Assembly: GCA_902786265.1 (NCBI GenBank)
Contig: CADACE010000009.1
Location: 62,001-126,000 of the forward strand
DNA from: an uncultured Chloroflexota bacterium
Lineage (GTDB): Bacteria > Chloroflexota > Anaerolineae > Anaerolineales > Anaerolineaceae
Direction: 5' to 3'
Length of the DNA stretch: 64,000 nt
Shown here: positions 14,740 to 22,549 of the stretch, in pieces
Layout: each line of letters starts with the position of its first letter
How positions within the stretch are numbered: position 1 is the stretch's first letter
Translations under genes and position numbers: made by a program
Notes under the pieces: model-generated
The model's database searches: none
Seen by the model: the letters and a program-made list of their open reading frames with translations, nothing else
What the model was told of the DNA's origin: nothing

Positions 14740-15722
14740 GTCCGATGGCTGCCGGCGGGAAGGACCGTTATTCCTTTGAAATGGCGCTGGATCGTTATGT
14801 GTGTTATTCGATGGAAGCGGTAACACTGACGATCCGTGTCCGTTTGGAGACACCATCACGTACGATCCTGTGTCTCCACCTTCCTCAAAAAGTTGAAGTT
14901 GAATCGATAAGCATGGATAACTTCGATGACAACATGCTCACGGTATATTCGCGCAATTTTGACGGGAAGCTGTTAGCGGTGCAGTTATCGAAATATCTGG
15001 ACCCGGGTCAGAGCACTCAGCTTCATATCAGGGCTCGTCTGAACACCATTACGATGAACCATTACCTGAGCTTTTGTGCCTGGATGGCTTCTGATGTTCC
15101 TGATAACACCTCTCAATTCTTTACAGAACCGAAAGAATCCCGCTCGATTGAACTTGCTGTAAAAGCCAATGCCGAATATATGCGTTTTCTGCCGGAAATT
15201 TACAGCTATGACGATTTCATTAACCGCTTTTTGATGATGTTTGAAAGCTTTTGGAAACCGATCAATCAGCAGATTTCTCAGGGAGAAAATTACTATGATC
15301 CATATCTGACGCCGGATAATTTTCTGAATTGGCTCGCGTCCTGGGTCGGGATGGAAATTGACGAGACGTTTCCGAAAGAACGGATCCGTGAACTGATCAA
15401 AAATGCCGTTCCCTTCTATCACAGCCGGGGCACGGCCGAATCTCTGCGTTATTTCCTTGAAATGTATTCCGGCGGAAAGGTAGAGATCAGTGAGCGGAAA
15501 GCCCATAATATGATTATTGGCGGACCAATGGGACTCGGTGACGGGCTTGCTCTTGGTACGGAAAATAAACCGAATACGGTTTCGGTTTCGATGATAGTTC
15601 CTTTCTCGGAATTGGAACGGACCGGTTTTACAAAAGATAAGTATTCGAAGAAAATCAAACAGTTTATCCGGAATATTGTACCGGCTCATACGGTTTTTCT
15701 TCTTTCTTGTAAATATGAATAG
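14736..15722 (+). CDS. baseplate protein, P2 gpI-like (Afp12-like)
   Basis: This 328-residue protein has two parts. Residues 1 to about 150 form an all-beta, immunoglobulin-like region (YSMEAVTLTIRVRLETPSRT). The rest is a tail-protein-I domain: EYMRFLPEIYSYDDFINRFL, FLNWLASWVGMEIDETF, FYHSRGTAESLRYFLEMYSG. The latter completes the wedge in contractile systems. Its start overlaps the end of the baseplate J gene by four bases. The beta N-terminus is an addition relative to plain P2 gpI and might decorate the baseplate rim. Confidence 0.88.
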   Translation: MSPMAAGGKDRYSFEMALDRYVCYSMEAVTLTIRVRLETPSRTILCLHLPQKVEVESISMDNFDDNMLTVYSRNFDGKLLAVQLSKYLDPGQSTQLHIRARLNTITMNHYLSFCAWMASDVPDNTSQFFTEPKESRSIELAVKANAEYMRFLPEIYSYDDFINRFLMMFESFWKPINQQISQGENYYDPYLTPDNFLNWLASWVGMEIDETFPKERIRELIKNAVPFYHSRGTAESLRYFLEMYSGGKVEISERKAHNMIIGGPMGLGDGLALGTENKPNTVSVSMIVPFSELERTGFTKDKYSKKIKQFIRNIVPAHTVFLLSCKYE

Positions 15723-15751
15723 CATCCTGTTCAGAGGATAAGGAGTGTAAA

Positions 15752-16831
15752 ATGAACGATTCAGCTAAAATCAAATATTATCCGAAACGCAGCTTAAAAG
15801 CCTATGACGGGATGTCTGTTACTGCGGATATTTGGGAAATGGCTCATGATGAACATCGTGATGACATGCGTGCCCACATTCTTTCGATGCACAAACCCGG
15901 GATCATCTGCGGACTTGAAATACGGGCAAATTCCCCGGCTGACCACTATGTCTTTATCTCGCCCGGCGCCGCTGTGGATGATAATGGGCATGTGATCATC
16001 GTTGATCAAACGATAGCATATGATTTTGGTGATGAAGGATCAGGCGCTTACAAATTGCTGCTTGGTTACGCAGAACATGAGAAAGAAATCTCTGAAACCA
16101 AGGTTAAAGTCATGCAGCATGAGTATATCATCGCAGCCCGACAGACATTACCGAAACAGTCGGTTGTTGAACTTGGGCGTGTACTGATTTCCGGTAAGGG
16201 TGCTTCGATCCGCGACGCAAAAGATCCCTTGCAGCCGAGAAGGGATGAACTTGATCTGCGCTATCGGGAAGACAGAACTGATATCCGCGACCGGATCACG
16301 GTAGGTGTTGTTACCTATCCTTCTGATAATGACTGGGTTTATAAGAGCTGGAGTATCCTGATCAAGGAGATGGAAACCATGCTGAAAACCAGACTGATCG
16401 TGGATGTGCTTCCGGAAATTGATGACCGGATCAACTCATATGATATGGTTTATATCGGTGCCGCGGGCAGCTTTAACCTGGATGCCTCGCAAACCGCTAT
16501 GCTGAAAAATTATTATAACAACGGCAAAGGACTGCTGCTGGAAGGTCTTGATTCTGAAGGCGGAAAGGCGCTGCGTAAAATCGCGGAAAGTCTCAAAGCC
16601 GTACAGGCTGATCCGGAAAGAGACGAACTTTTCCATCAGCCGTTCTTTTTCAGAATTCCTCCGGAACAAATTACGGCAGATAAGCTGTTCTGTGCGGAAA
16701 AACTTGTATTTTGTAATGCTTCGCTGACCTTACCCTGGTGCGGGGAATTGAATGATGACCTGCTCCATCGTGAAGAGATACGAACAAATTTGGAATGGGG
16801 AGCAAACCTTGTAACTTATTGTGCCAGGTAG
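15752..16831 (+). CDS. eCIS-associated protein with DUF4159-like C-terminal domain
   Basis: This 359-residue protein begins SAKIKYYPKRSLKAYDGMSV and has a beta-rich N-terminal half (to about residue 180) with repeated GLEIRANSPADHYVFISPG-type strands, as in baseplate-linked proteins of eCIS. The second half resembles the DUF4159/ThuA-like flavodoxin-type fold: TVGVVTYPSDNDWVYKSW, DMVYIGAAGSF and NGKGLLLEGLD. No clear catalytic residues stand out. The gene follows the baseplate genes with a GAGGATAAGGAG RBS. It may take the place of a fibre or adhesin, or be an accessory baseplate decoration. The domain call is by eye and moderate in strength. Confidence 0.6.
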   Translation: MNDSAKIKYYPKRSLKAYDGMSVTADIWEMAHDEHRDDMRAHILSMHKPGIICGLEIRANSPADHYVFISPGAAVDDNGHVIIVDQTIAYDFGDEGSGAYKLLLGYAEHEKEISETKVKVMQHEYIIAARQTLPKQSVVELGRVLISGKGASIRDAKDPLQPRRDELDLRYREDRTDIRDRITVGVVTYPSDNDWVYKSWSILIKEMETMLKTRLIVDVLPEIDDRINSYDMVYIGAAGSFNLDASQTAMLKNYYNNGKGLLLEGLDSEGGKALRKIAESLKAVQADPERDELFHQPFFFRIPPEQITADKLFCAEKLVFCNASLTLPWCGELNDDLLHREEIRTNLEWGANLVTYCAR

Positions 16832-18425
16832 ATGTGCTGAACCAGTCTTACAATTAAATAGGAAGACAAAAAATCTTCTTAATTCTCCTGAAAGTATACT
16901 TCGGATAATTATTTGGAGTATACTCTGTTTGCTTTTAATCTGCATACCCGCTTTCGGCCAGGAGAATATGGAGACGATCTGGCAGCTTGCCTATTGGGAA
17001 AGCTTTGATACAGCCTGCACGATAATTATTGATGAAGACCGCACCCCGACAAACGAAGAAATACAAAAAGCCTGCGGCGACGTTTTGTACTATAACTGGC
17101 TGACGACACCGCTTTGCGAACGCCATTACGGACAGGATCCGTCTACGATTTCCTGTACGGGGCTTTTCCTGCGACGTGTCGGACAGCGGCAAAAGAGCGA
17201 TATCAATACGATCACCGTTGACCTGCAGGCTCAGAACCTGCAGAAGATCCGCTTTGATGTTTCCAATGTGAATTGTACACCGGGCACTCTGTGTGATGAA
17301 AAGCCGGAATTGCTGCTGATCGCGCACGGACCGGACAATAATGACAGCATCATTACGTCTGTAAATATCCGGGTCGGGACCTATGAAGCAGCCTGCAATG
17401 GGAATGCCTGTCAGATGCGGCTGCCGGCAACGGACGAAGCCGGGATCTGGTTTGAATATTGGGCGATGGATTCCAATGCGAATCAAAGCGAGCATTTCTG
17501 GCTGAAATTCAGAGCTGTTCCGGCAGCGAATACTTCCGGTTACTATTACTATGATGTGATCGGTGACGCCTTCCCGGATACAGCCGCGTATGGTTCGGAG
17601 GTCTGGTATGCTTTTCCTGCGGTCGGACAGGAACTTCCGCCCGCCCTGGAAAAAGTTTATACAAAAGAATACCTGGTAACAAAACACAAGTTGCAGCTGC
17701 TTGGCGCGAAATTGATCAAATCCGGAAAGGTTGACACATCTTTCTGCGATAATTACGGTTTAAACCTTGACGGAACACCAAACGGATGCGGTGAACAGGT
17801 AACTGCAAAACTTGTTTTTGATAAGCAGAATCAATATGACGGATTGATTTTTGACGCTTCAAAAAAGCAAAGAGTACCGCCGAGGATCGTCAAGGGCTTA
17901 ATCGCGCAGGAATCACAATTCTGGCCTGATTCGGATGTCGCTTTTGAGTATGGGCTGGGCATGATCACGGAAAGCGGTGCTGATATGCTGCTGCGCTGGA
18001 ATAATTCATATTTTCTCAACCTTTGCATGGAAACCTTCCCGTATGACCAGGGACAGTGCATGGGCGGTTTCTCCAACCTCAGCGAGGACAAACAAATCGT
18101 TCTGCGCGGAGTGGTTATTTCAAAGGTCGGTACTGATGAGGAAATAGAGATGCTCGCGGCTGCTATCCGTGCCTGTGTATATCAGGTAAATCAGGTCGTC
18201 GCGAATGCGACAGGAAATACTCCTTCTGCGGTTTCAACTTATGAAGATATGTGGAAACTCACGGTTGCGAATTACTATTCCGGTTCCGGATGTCTGCTGA
18301 ATGCCCTGAACCAGGTGACTGCTTATAAAATGCCTGCAACCTGGGAAAATGTCCGCAGATATTTAACCGGGAAATGCGAGCTCGCAAACCTGTATGTCGA
18401 CCGCGTCTACGAACTGGGATATTAA
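16821..18425 (+). CDS. secreted lytic-transglycosylase-like protein, cysteine-rich
   Basis: This 534-residue protein has a hydrophobic segment, IIIWSILCLLLICIPAFG, at about residues 29-46 that looks like a signal peptide or anchor. Many paired cysteines follow, as in exported proteins. The C-terminal half has a soluble-transglycosylase-like core: PPRIVKGLIAQESQFWPDSD with Glu364 as the candidate catalytic acid, then EYGLGMITESGADMLL where family members have a GLMQI-like motif. It may cut peptidoglycan for particle passage or assembly. The start is a GTG at 16821, which overlaps the preceding gene by 11 bases; no ATG lies before the hydrophobic segment. It is the last gene of the eCIS cluster. 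Confidence 0.68.
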   Translation: MPGRCAEPVLQLNRKTKNLLNSPESILRIIIWSILCLLLICIPAFGQENMETIWQLAYWESFDTACTIIIDEDRTPTNEEIQKACGDVLYYNWLTTPLCERHYGQDPSTISCTGLFLRRVGQRQKSDINTITVDLQAQNLQKIRFDVSNVNCTPGTLCDEKPELLLIAHGPDNNDSIITSVNIRVGTYEAACNGNACQMRLPATDEAGIWFEYWAMDSNANQSEHFWLKFRAVPAANTSGYYYYDVIGDAFPDTAAYGSEVWYAFPAVGQELPPALEKVYTKEYLVTKHKLQLLGAKLIKSGKVDTSFCDNYGLNLDGTPNGCGEQVTAKLVFDKQNQYDGLIFDASKKQRVPPRIVKGLIAQESQFWPDSDVAFEYGLGMITESGADMLLRWNNSYFLNLCMETFPYDQGQCMGGFSNLSEDKQIVLRGVVISKVGTDEEIEMLAAAIRACVYQVNQVVANATGNTPSAVSTYEDMWKLTVANYYSGSGCLLNALNQVTAYKMPATWENVRRYLTGKCELANLYVDRVYELGY

Positions 18426-18433
18426 AAAAATCA

Positions 18434-18461
18434 GGGGAAGAAAAGGTACATATTCTTCCCC
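18434..18461 (+). terminator. hairpin at end of eCIS cluster
   Basis: GGGGAAGAA (18434-18442) pairs perfectly with TTCTTCCCC (18453-18461) just after the stop codon of the last eCIS gene. The following T-run is poor (CTTATAAAG), so termination may be inefficient or the hairpin may mainly protect the 3' end. Confidence 0.55.
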
Positions 18462-18700
18462 CTTATAAAGAGTGATTGAAACACATCAGCTAAATCCCGT
18501 GTGGTTCTGGTGCGGGATTGCTTACCAAACTGCCGATAAGCTTTGCTTATCAAGGCTGATATATTATGAAAAAAACTTTGGATCATGTCGGTTTGACAGA
18601 TCATGCCATTGATTGGAAAAGACTACACTTTTCTCAGTTGACGAAAGAGACTCGGTAGGATATGGCTCTGTTTCGTCTGCTTTTATATATTATAGTTATG

Positions 18701-18741
18701 GGAAAGAAAAAGGCAAATGTCAAATGTCACATTGTTTGCCT
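18701..18741 (-). terminator. intrinsic terminator of histidine kinase operon
   Basis: On the - strand AGGCAAA and TTTGCCT form a 7-bp stem with a loop containing ACATTTGACAT-like sequence, followed by TTTTCTTT. It lies 50 to 90 bases beyond the stop codon of the kinase gene. Confidence 0.7.
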
Positions 18742-18792
18742 GACTAATTTCTAATAACCTCATGACATTTGACAGCTGCGGAATTCGGGCGT

Positions 18793-19992
18793 TTATGCCT
18801 TTTCGATAGATTTTGGGGTCATCTGCCGTTTGGGAAGATATACAGTGATGCGGGTACCGACGCCTTCCCGCGTCAGTACGTCAAACCGGCCGTCATGTTT
18901 CCCGATGATCCAGCGCGCAATCGCGAGTCCGAGCCCGGTACCGCCGGTATCACGTGAGCGGGAGCTGTCTGCCCTGTAGAAGCGGTCAAAGATATGGGGG
19001 AGTGACTCCTCATCGATCCCGATCCCGGTATCCTGAACCGCGAAACAGGGAACCCCGCCGTCCAATCCAGCGCCGATGGTGATTTCCCCGCCGTCCGGTG
19101 TGTATTTTTTAGCGTTGTCCAGTAAAATTCTTGCGGTCTGTTTGAGCATGGATATGTCACCGAATACCGGCACACTGCTTTCCGCCCGGCATTTGTATGT
19201 ATGGTTTCCGTCAATCATGACATATTCTTCATAAACCTCACGGATCATCTCAGCCAGATCGAATTCAACAAAGGACATTTTGGTTTTGCCGTTGTCTCCC
19301 CGTGCGAGGAACAGCAGCTGTTCAACCAGGTAATTCATGTGTTCGGATTCGGTTTTGATGGCTTCAATGGATTCCGTCAGCACTTTTTCGTCGGTTTTCC
19401 CCCAACGGTCCAGCATATCCGCATAGCCTTTGATAACGGCGATCGGAGTGCGGAGCTCATGGGAGGCGTCGGAAACGAAACGGGTCTGCTGCCGGTAGGA
19501 ATCCCGCATGCGCTCGATCAGGTTGTTGACCGCCAATTCAAGTCCTGCCAGCTGCTGATCGCCGGTACGCAGACGGGCGTTTTCCGCCATCGGGCTGATA
19601 TCGTCGATAGCTGCTTCCAGACGAAGAAATTTCTCTTCATCAAAATCATTGCTTTGAGAACCAAGCTGCAGCGCGACATTTGTTAATTCTTCAATGGGTT
19701 TTAAAGTCCGGCGGATGGAAATGGTCCCGAGTGATAATTTGCCCAGGAGGATCAGCCCTTCCCCCCTCAGCAGCAGGCTGTATTTTTGGGTGGCGAGAAT
19801 GATTTTTACCGTTTGGATAACCAGGTCAAAACCGGATGCCTCTGCCGGAGCAATAATGCCTGTGGTGATATCAAAAACGATCAGAAAAATATCCAGCGCA
19901 AGGAAGAGCAAAAAGAGTTTGAGCGTCCCCGTTACGTTGATCCGCCAGGCAATTTCTCCGGTTCGTACAGCCGGTTTTTTCTTTTTCGCCAT
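18793..19992 (-). CDS. sensor histidine kinase (OmpR-partner type)
   Basis: This 399-residue membrane kinase has hydrophobic segments at about residues 24-50 and 55-90 and a HAMP-like linker. The HisKA motif FVSDASHELRTPIAVIKGY places the phosphoacceptor at His178. The HATPase domain has LLDNAKKYTP (N box), DTGIGID (G1), FDRFYRADSSRSRDTGGTGL (F/G2) and a following GLAIA. It phosphorylates the response regulator encoded seven bases upstream. The periplasmic loop is very short, so it probably senses a membrane or cytoplasmic cue. The partner DUF4342 protein suggests an envelope-related signal, which is inference. Confidence 0.93.
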   Translation of the reverse strand: MAKKKKPAVRTGEIAWRINVTGTLKLFLLFLALDIFLIVFDITTGIIAPAEASGFDLVIQTVKIILATQKYSLLLRGEGLILLGKLSLGTISIRRTLKPIEELTNVALQLGSQSNDFDEEKFLRLEAAIDDISPMAENARLRTGDQQLAGLELAVNNLIERMRDSYRQQTRFVSDASHELRTPIAVIKGYADMLDRWGKTDEKVLTESIEAIKTESEHMNYLVEQLLFLARGDNGKTKMSFVEFDLAEMIREVYEEYVMIDGNHTYKCRAESSVPVFGDISMLKQTARILLDNAKKYTPDGGEITIGAGLDGGVPCFAVQDTGIGIDEESLPHIFDRFYRADSSRSRDTGGTGLGLAIARWIIGKHDGRFDVLTREGVGTRITVYLPKRQMTPKSIEKA

Positions 19993-19999
19993 AAAAAGT

Positions 20000-20680
20000 T
20001 CAATCCTTGATCACATAACCGACGCCGCGGACAGTATGGATGATATGGATCCCGTAAACATCATCCAGTTTGGACCGGAGGTAGCGGATGTACACATCCA
20101 CAACATTGGTTTCGCCCATATAGTCATAACCCCATACTCTTTCGAGCAGGGTGTTGCGGGAAAGGACGATATTTTTATTCTCAAGCAGTGTCTGCAGCAG
20201 GGTAAATTCTCTTGCGGTGAGTTCTATCAGATCTTCTCCGTAATGGACTTCGTGACGGCTGACAGAAAGGGAGAGAGCACCGTGGGTCAGGTCTTCCGAT
20301 TGCTGCGCGGCATTGCCGCCATTGTGTCTTAATCCAAGACGGATGCGGGCAAGAAGCTCTTCAATGGCAAAGGGCTTGGTTATATAATCGTCGGCTCCGA
20401 GATCCAAACCGGAGACTTTATCCATAACCGCATCACGGGCTGTCAGCATGATGACAGGAACGGAAGAAGTCTTGCGCAGTCTGCGCAGGACTTCCAATCC
20501 GTTTAAACCGGGCAGCATAATGTCCAGCAAAATCAAATCATAAATTCCGCTTTCAGCTTTTTCCAGTCCTTCCCGGCCATCCGTACATTTATCTACTTCA
20601 TAACCCTCGTGAACAAGTTCCAGCTCGATAAACCGGGCAATTTTTTCTTCGTCTTCTATGATAAGAATTTTGCAGGGCAT
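20000..20680 (-). CDS. OmpR-family response regulator
   Basis: This 226-residue protein has a receiver domain (KILIIEDEEKIARFIELEL, phosphoacceptor Asp53 in LILLDIMLPGLNG, K in DDYITKPF). A winged-helix DNA-binding domain follows (LIELTAREFTLLQTLLENKN, GYDYMGETNVVDVYIRYLR, HTVRGVGYVI). It is the partner of the kinase encoded immediately downstream and sits eight bases after the DUF4342 gene, so the three genes form one operon transcribed on the - strand. Confidence 0.96.
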   Translation of the reverse strand: MPCKILIIEDEEKIARFIELELVHEGYEVDKCTDGREGLEKAESGIYDLILLDIMLPGLNGLEVLRRLRKTSSVPVIMLTARDAVMDKVSGLDLGADDYITKPFAIEELLARIRLGLRHNGGNAAQQSEDLTHGALSLSVSRHEVHYGEDLIELTAREFTLLQTLLENKNIVLSRNTLLERVWGYDYMGETNVVDVYIRYLRSKLDDVYGIHIIHTVRGVGYVIKD

Positions 20681-20688
20681 TGTTTACT

Positions 20689-21348
20689 TTACTCCTCTCG
20701 ATGTGTGGGTTCTGTATAATCATAAACGTCATCACCGGTCTGTGTTCCGCTCCGGGTGGCGTCATATGCTTTGTGCTTCGGGCTGTTGTTTTGATTTTTC
20801 ATCCTGTCAATAAAATCACCGGCAGCGTCTTCAGCACGGTTCAGGATGTTGTTGACCCGGTCCGACCCGAGATCCGGACCGCCCAGGCGATAGCGGAACC
20901 CGATGAAGAAGAGGACGCACATTGCGATGATCACAGTCCAGAAAGAAACGACCAGCAGGATAATGAAGAGCCAGATGGGAATTTCAAGGAAAACTTCCCC
21001 GCTGCGTTTGCATACCACGAGCTCGTTGTCCATGATGATTTCCTTAGCTTTGCGCAAAATGGTGTGGACCACACCTCCTCCGCTGCTTTGGTATGAGGAT
21101 GAATTTCTCACGCTATCCTTAGCCCGTTCTTCTTTGCGGCGTTCTTCTTCCTGCTGTTTCCGCTGTTCTTCCTGCTGTTCAGGATTTGTGCTGAAATGGC
21201 TGGCTTTCCCTTCGACTTTTCCGTTCTTTTCAAGCCAGACCGCGGCATCCAGCAGATCCCATCCGGAGTTCTCCAGCGCGGTTTTGGCATCTTCATAGCT
21301 GACGCCTGTGCTCTTTACCAGTTTTTCTACAAGTTCAAATCGATCCAT
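20689..21348 (-). CDS. UBA-like / DUF4342 membrane protein
   Basis: This 219-residue protein begins with a UBA-like three-helix domain (LVKSTGVSYEDAKTALENSG, then WDLLDAAVWLEKNGK). A charged Gln/Glu/Lys/Arg linker follows. The DUF4342 region, GVVHTILRKAKEIIMDNELV, leads into a membrane segment (WLFIILLVVSFWTVIIAMCV) and a cytoplasmic tail. The RBS GGGAGG precedes the ATG. It heads the operon with the two-component genes and may feed information to the kinase. The biochemical role of the family is unknown. Confidence 0.8.
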   Translation of the reverse strand: MDRFELVEKLVKSTGVSYEDAKTALENSGWDLLDAAVWLEKNGKVEGKASHFSTNPEQQEEQRKQQEEERRKEERAKDSVRNSSSYQSSGGGVVHTILRKAKEIIMDNELVVCKRSGEVFLEIPIWLFIILLVVSFWTVIIAMCVLFFIGFRYRLGGPDLGSDRVNNILNRAEDAAGDFIDRMKNQNNSPKHKAYDATRSGTQTGDDVYDYTEPTHREE

Positions 21349-21614
21349 CTTTATTTTCCTCCCTTAATCATAACTGATAATATCGTACATCATCAAGTTA
21401 AATGTGGGATAACGGAAAGGTTAGAAATTGATTAGAAAAAAACGCGGTATTCACGATACAATTTAAGAAAATACTGATTAGTTAATTCCCGGAACGGTTT
21501 CGCGCCATGCCTGCCGTGACATGGAACTTCTCAAGTCATCGAAGAAATTATTCAGTGTGTTTTTAATATGAGAAAAACAAATAATTCAGGAATATTTCTG
21601 CCGCAAAGGAGATA

Positions 21615-22343
21615 ATGATTATGGAATATCCGAAATTGAAAAAGTGGATCGAGGAATCGTCTCATACCGTGTTCTTCGGCGGTGCCGGTGTTTCAACGGA
21701 AAGCGGCATCCCTGATTTCCGCAGCGAAAACGGTACCTTCAAAGCCCTGGAAAAATACGGCAGGGCTCCGGAAATCCTGTTGTCACGCAGCTATTTCGAT
21801 ATGCGGCCGGAGGTGTTTTTTGAATATTACCGGGAAAATCTGCTTGTGACGGATGTACAGCCGAATCCGGCGCATCTTGCGCTTGCAAGACTGGAAGCGA
21901 TGGGCAGGCTCAGCGCAGTGATCACACAGAATGTTGACGGGCTGCATCAAAAGGCCGGCAGCAAACATGTGCTGGAACTTCACGGATCGATTTACCGCAA
22001 TTATTGTATGAAATGCGGGAAAAGGTACGACGTTGAGAAAATTCAGGAAACAACGGGAGTTCCGCGCTGTGAGTGCGGCGGGATCATCCGCCCTGACGTT
22101 GTGCTGTATGAGGAAGGCCTGCCGGAGGATGTCTTTTATGAAGCAGAAAATGAAATATCGAAGGCCGAATTGCTGATCGTCGGCGGGACATCGCTTGCCG
22201 TTTATCCGGCGGCGGGTCTGCTGCAGTCGTTCCACGGGTATTATCTTGTGCTGATAAACAAATCCGTAACACCGTTTGATTTCCGCGCGGACCTGGTGAT
22301 CCGCGAACCCATCGGTGAGGTCTTCGCCTCTTTGGGAATCTGA
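21615..22343 (+). CDS. NAD-dependent protein deacylase, Sir2 family
   Basis: This sirtuin of about 242 residues removes acyl groups from lysines using NAD. The motifs GAGVSTESGIPDFRS, TQNVDGLHQKAGS and the catalytic His in LELHGS are intact. Four zinc cysteines occur as CMKC and CEC, the second pair compressed to C-x-C. GGTSLAVYPAAG completes the Rossmann fold. AAAGGAG precedes two close ATG codons (21615 and 21621), and either could be used. The gene appears monocistronic, divergent from the DUF4342 operon and separated from rpoN by a palindrome. Confidence 0.95.
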   Translation: MIMEYPKLKKWIEESSHTVFFGGAGVSTESGIPDFRSENGTFKALEKYGRAPEILLSRSYFDMRPEVFFEYYRENLLVTDVQPNPAHLALARLEAMGRLSAVITQNVDGLHQKAGSKHVLELHGSIYRNYCMKCGKRYDVEKIQETTGVPRCECGGIIRPDVVLYEEGLPEDVFYEAENEISKAELLIVGGTSLAVYPAAGLLQSFHGYYLVLINKSVTPFDFRADLVIREPIGEVFASLGI

Positions 22344-22377
22344 CAGCAGCCGGGACAAGCGCACATTTTAATTAAAG

Positions 22378-22437
22378 CGGTACAAAGGGGACAGGTCAAA
22401 GTGTACCGGTACACTTTGACCTGTCCCCTTTGTACCG
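22378..22437. repeat. perfect 60-bp palindrome (REP/RAYT-like)
   Basis: The two 30-base arms are exact reverse complements meeting at TACC/GGTA between 22407 and 22408, with no loop. Each arm contains AAAGGGGACAGGTCAAAGTG. The GGGGACAGGTC word is typical of palindromic elements mobilised by REP-associated tyrosine transposases. No transposase is nearby, so this looks like a non-autonomous copy. There is no T-run, although it could still impede read-through from the sirtuin gene into rpoN. Confidence 0.85.
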
Positions 22438-22491
22438 GAATGAGATAGAAAGGATGGAATTTCCCAAAGAATTTCGAGTTAAAGAAAAAAG

Positions 22492-22507
22492 TGGTACAAT
22501 TCTTGCA
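22492..22507 (+). promoter_or_regulatory. sigma-54 promoter upstream of rpoN
   Basis: TGGTACAATTCTTGCA matches the -24/-12 consensus TGGCACGNNNNTTGCW with correct spacing (TGG at 22492, TTGC at 22503-22506). It lies 43 bases before the rpoN start codon, so RpoN probably drives its own operon. Confidence 0.75.
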
Positions 22508-22549
22508 ACTCTATTATGTGGCATAACTTAGAAAGAGGACAGTGCGTAT

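Larger units (their letters stand above)
18426..18792. other. 367-base gap between convergent eCIS and sensor-kinase operons
   Basis: No credible gene is present. The gap contains a weak hairpin after the eCIS genes (18434-18461), a stretch of unassigned sequence, and a hairpin with T-run on the - strand terminating the kinase operon (18701-18741). Around 18719 and 18768 the word TGTCAAATGTCA/TGACATTTGACA occurs in opposite orientations, forming a long-range inverted repeat. Confidence 0.7.

Noticed and set aside
3..16831. Type VI secretion system
   Set aside because: A LysM adaptor, gp19-type tube, J and I proteins and single sheath fit eCIS. No TssJ, TssL, TssM or ClpV-like gene is seen, although upstream sequence is not available.
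3..18425. Complete prophage
   Set aside because: No capsid, portal, terminase, integrase or replication genes are in the region, and the tail genes follow eCIS rather than phage composition.
18508..18521. TGGTGCGGGATTGC as a third sigma-54 promoter
   Set aside because: The distance between TGG and TTGC is one base short of the consensus, and no gene lies close downstream on the + strand.
22378..22437. Intrinsic terminator of the sirtuin gene
   Set aside because: The palindrome has no loop and no T-run; REP-like sequence content explains it better.
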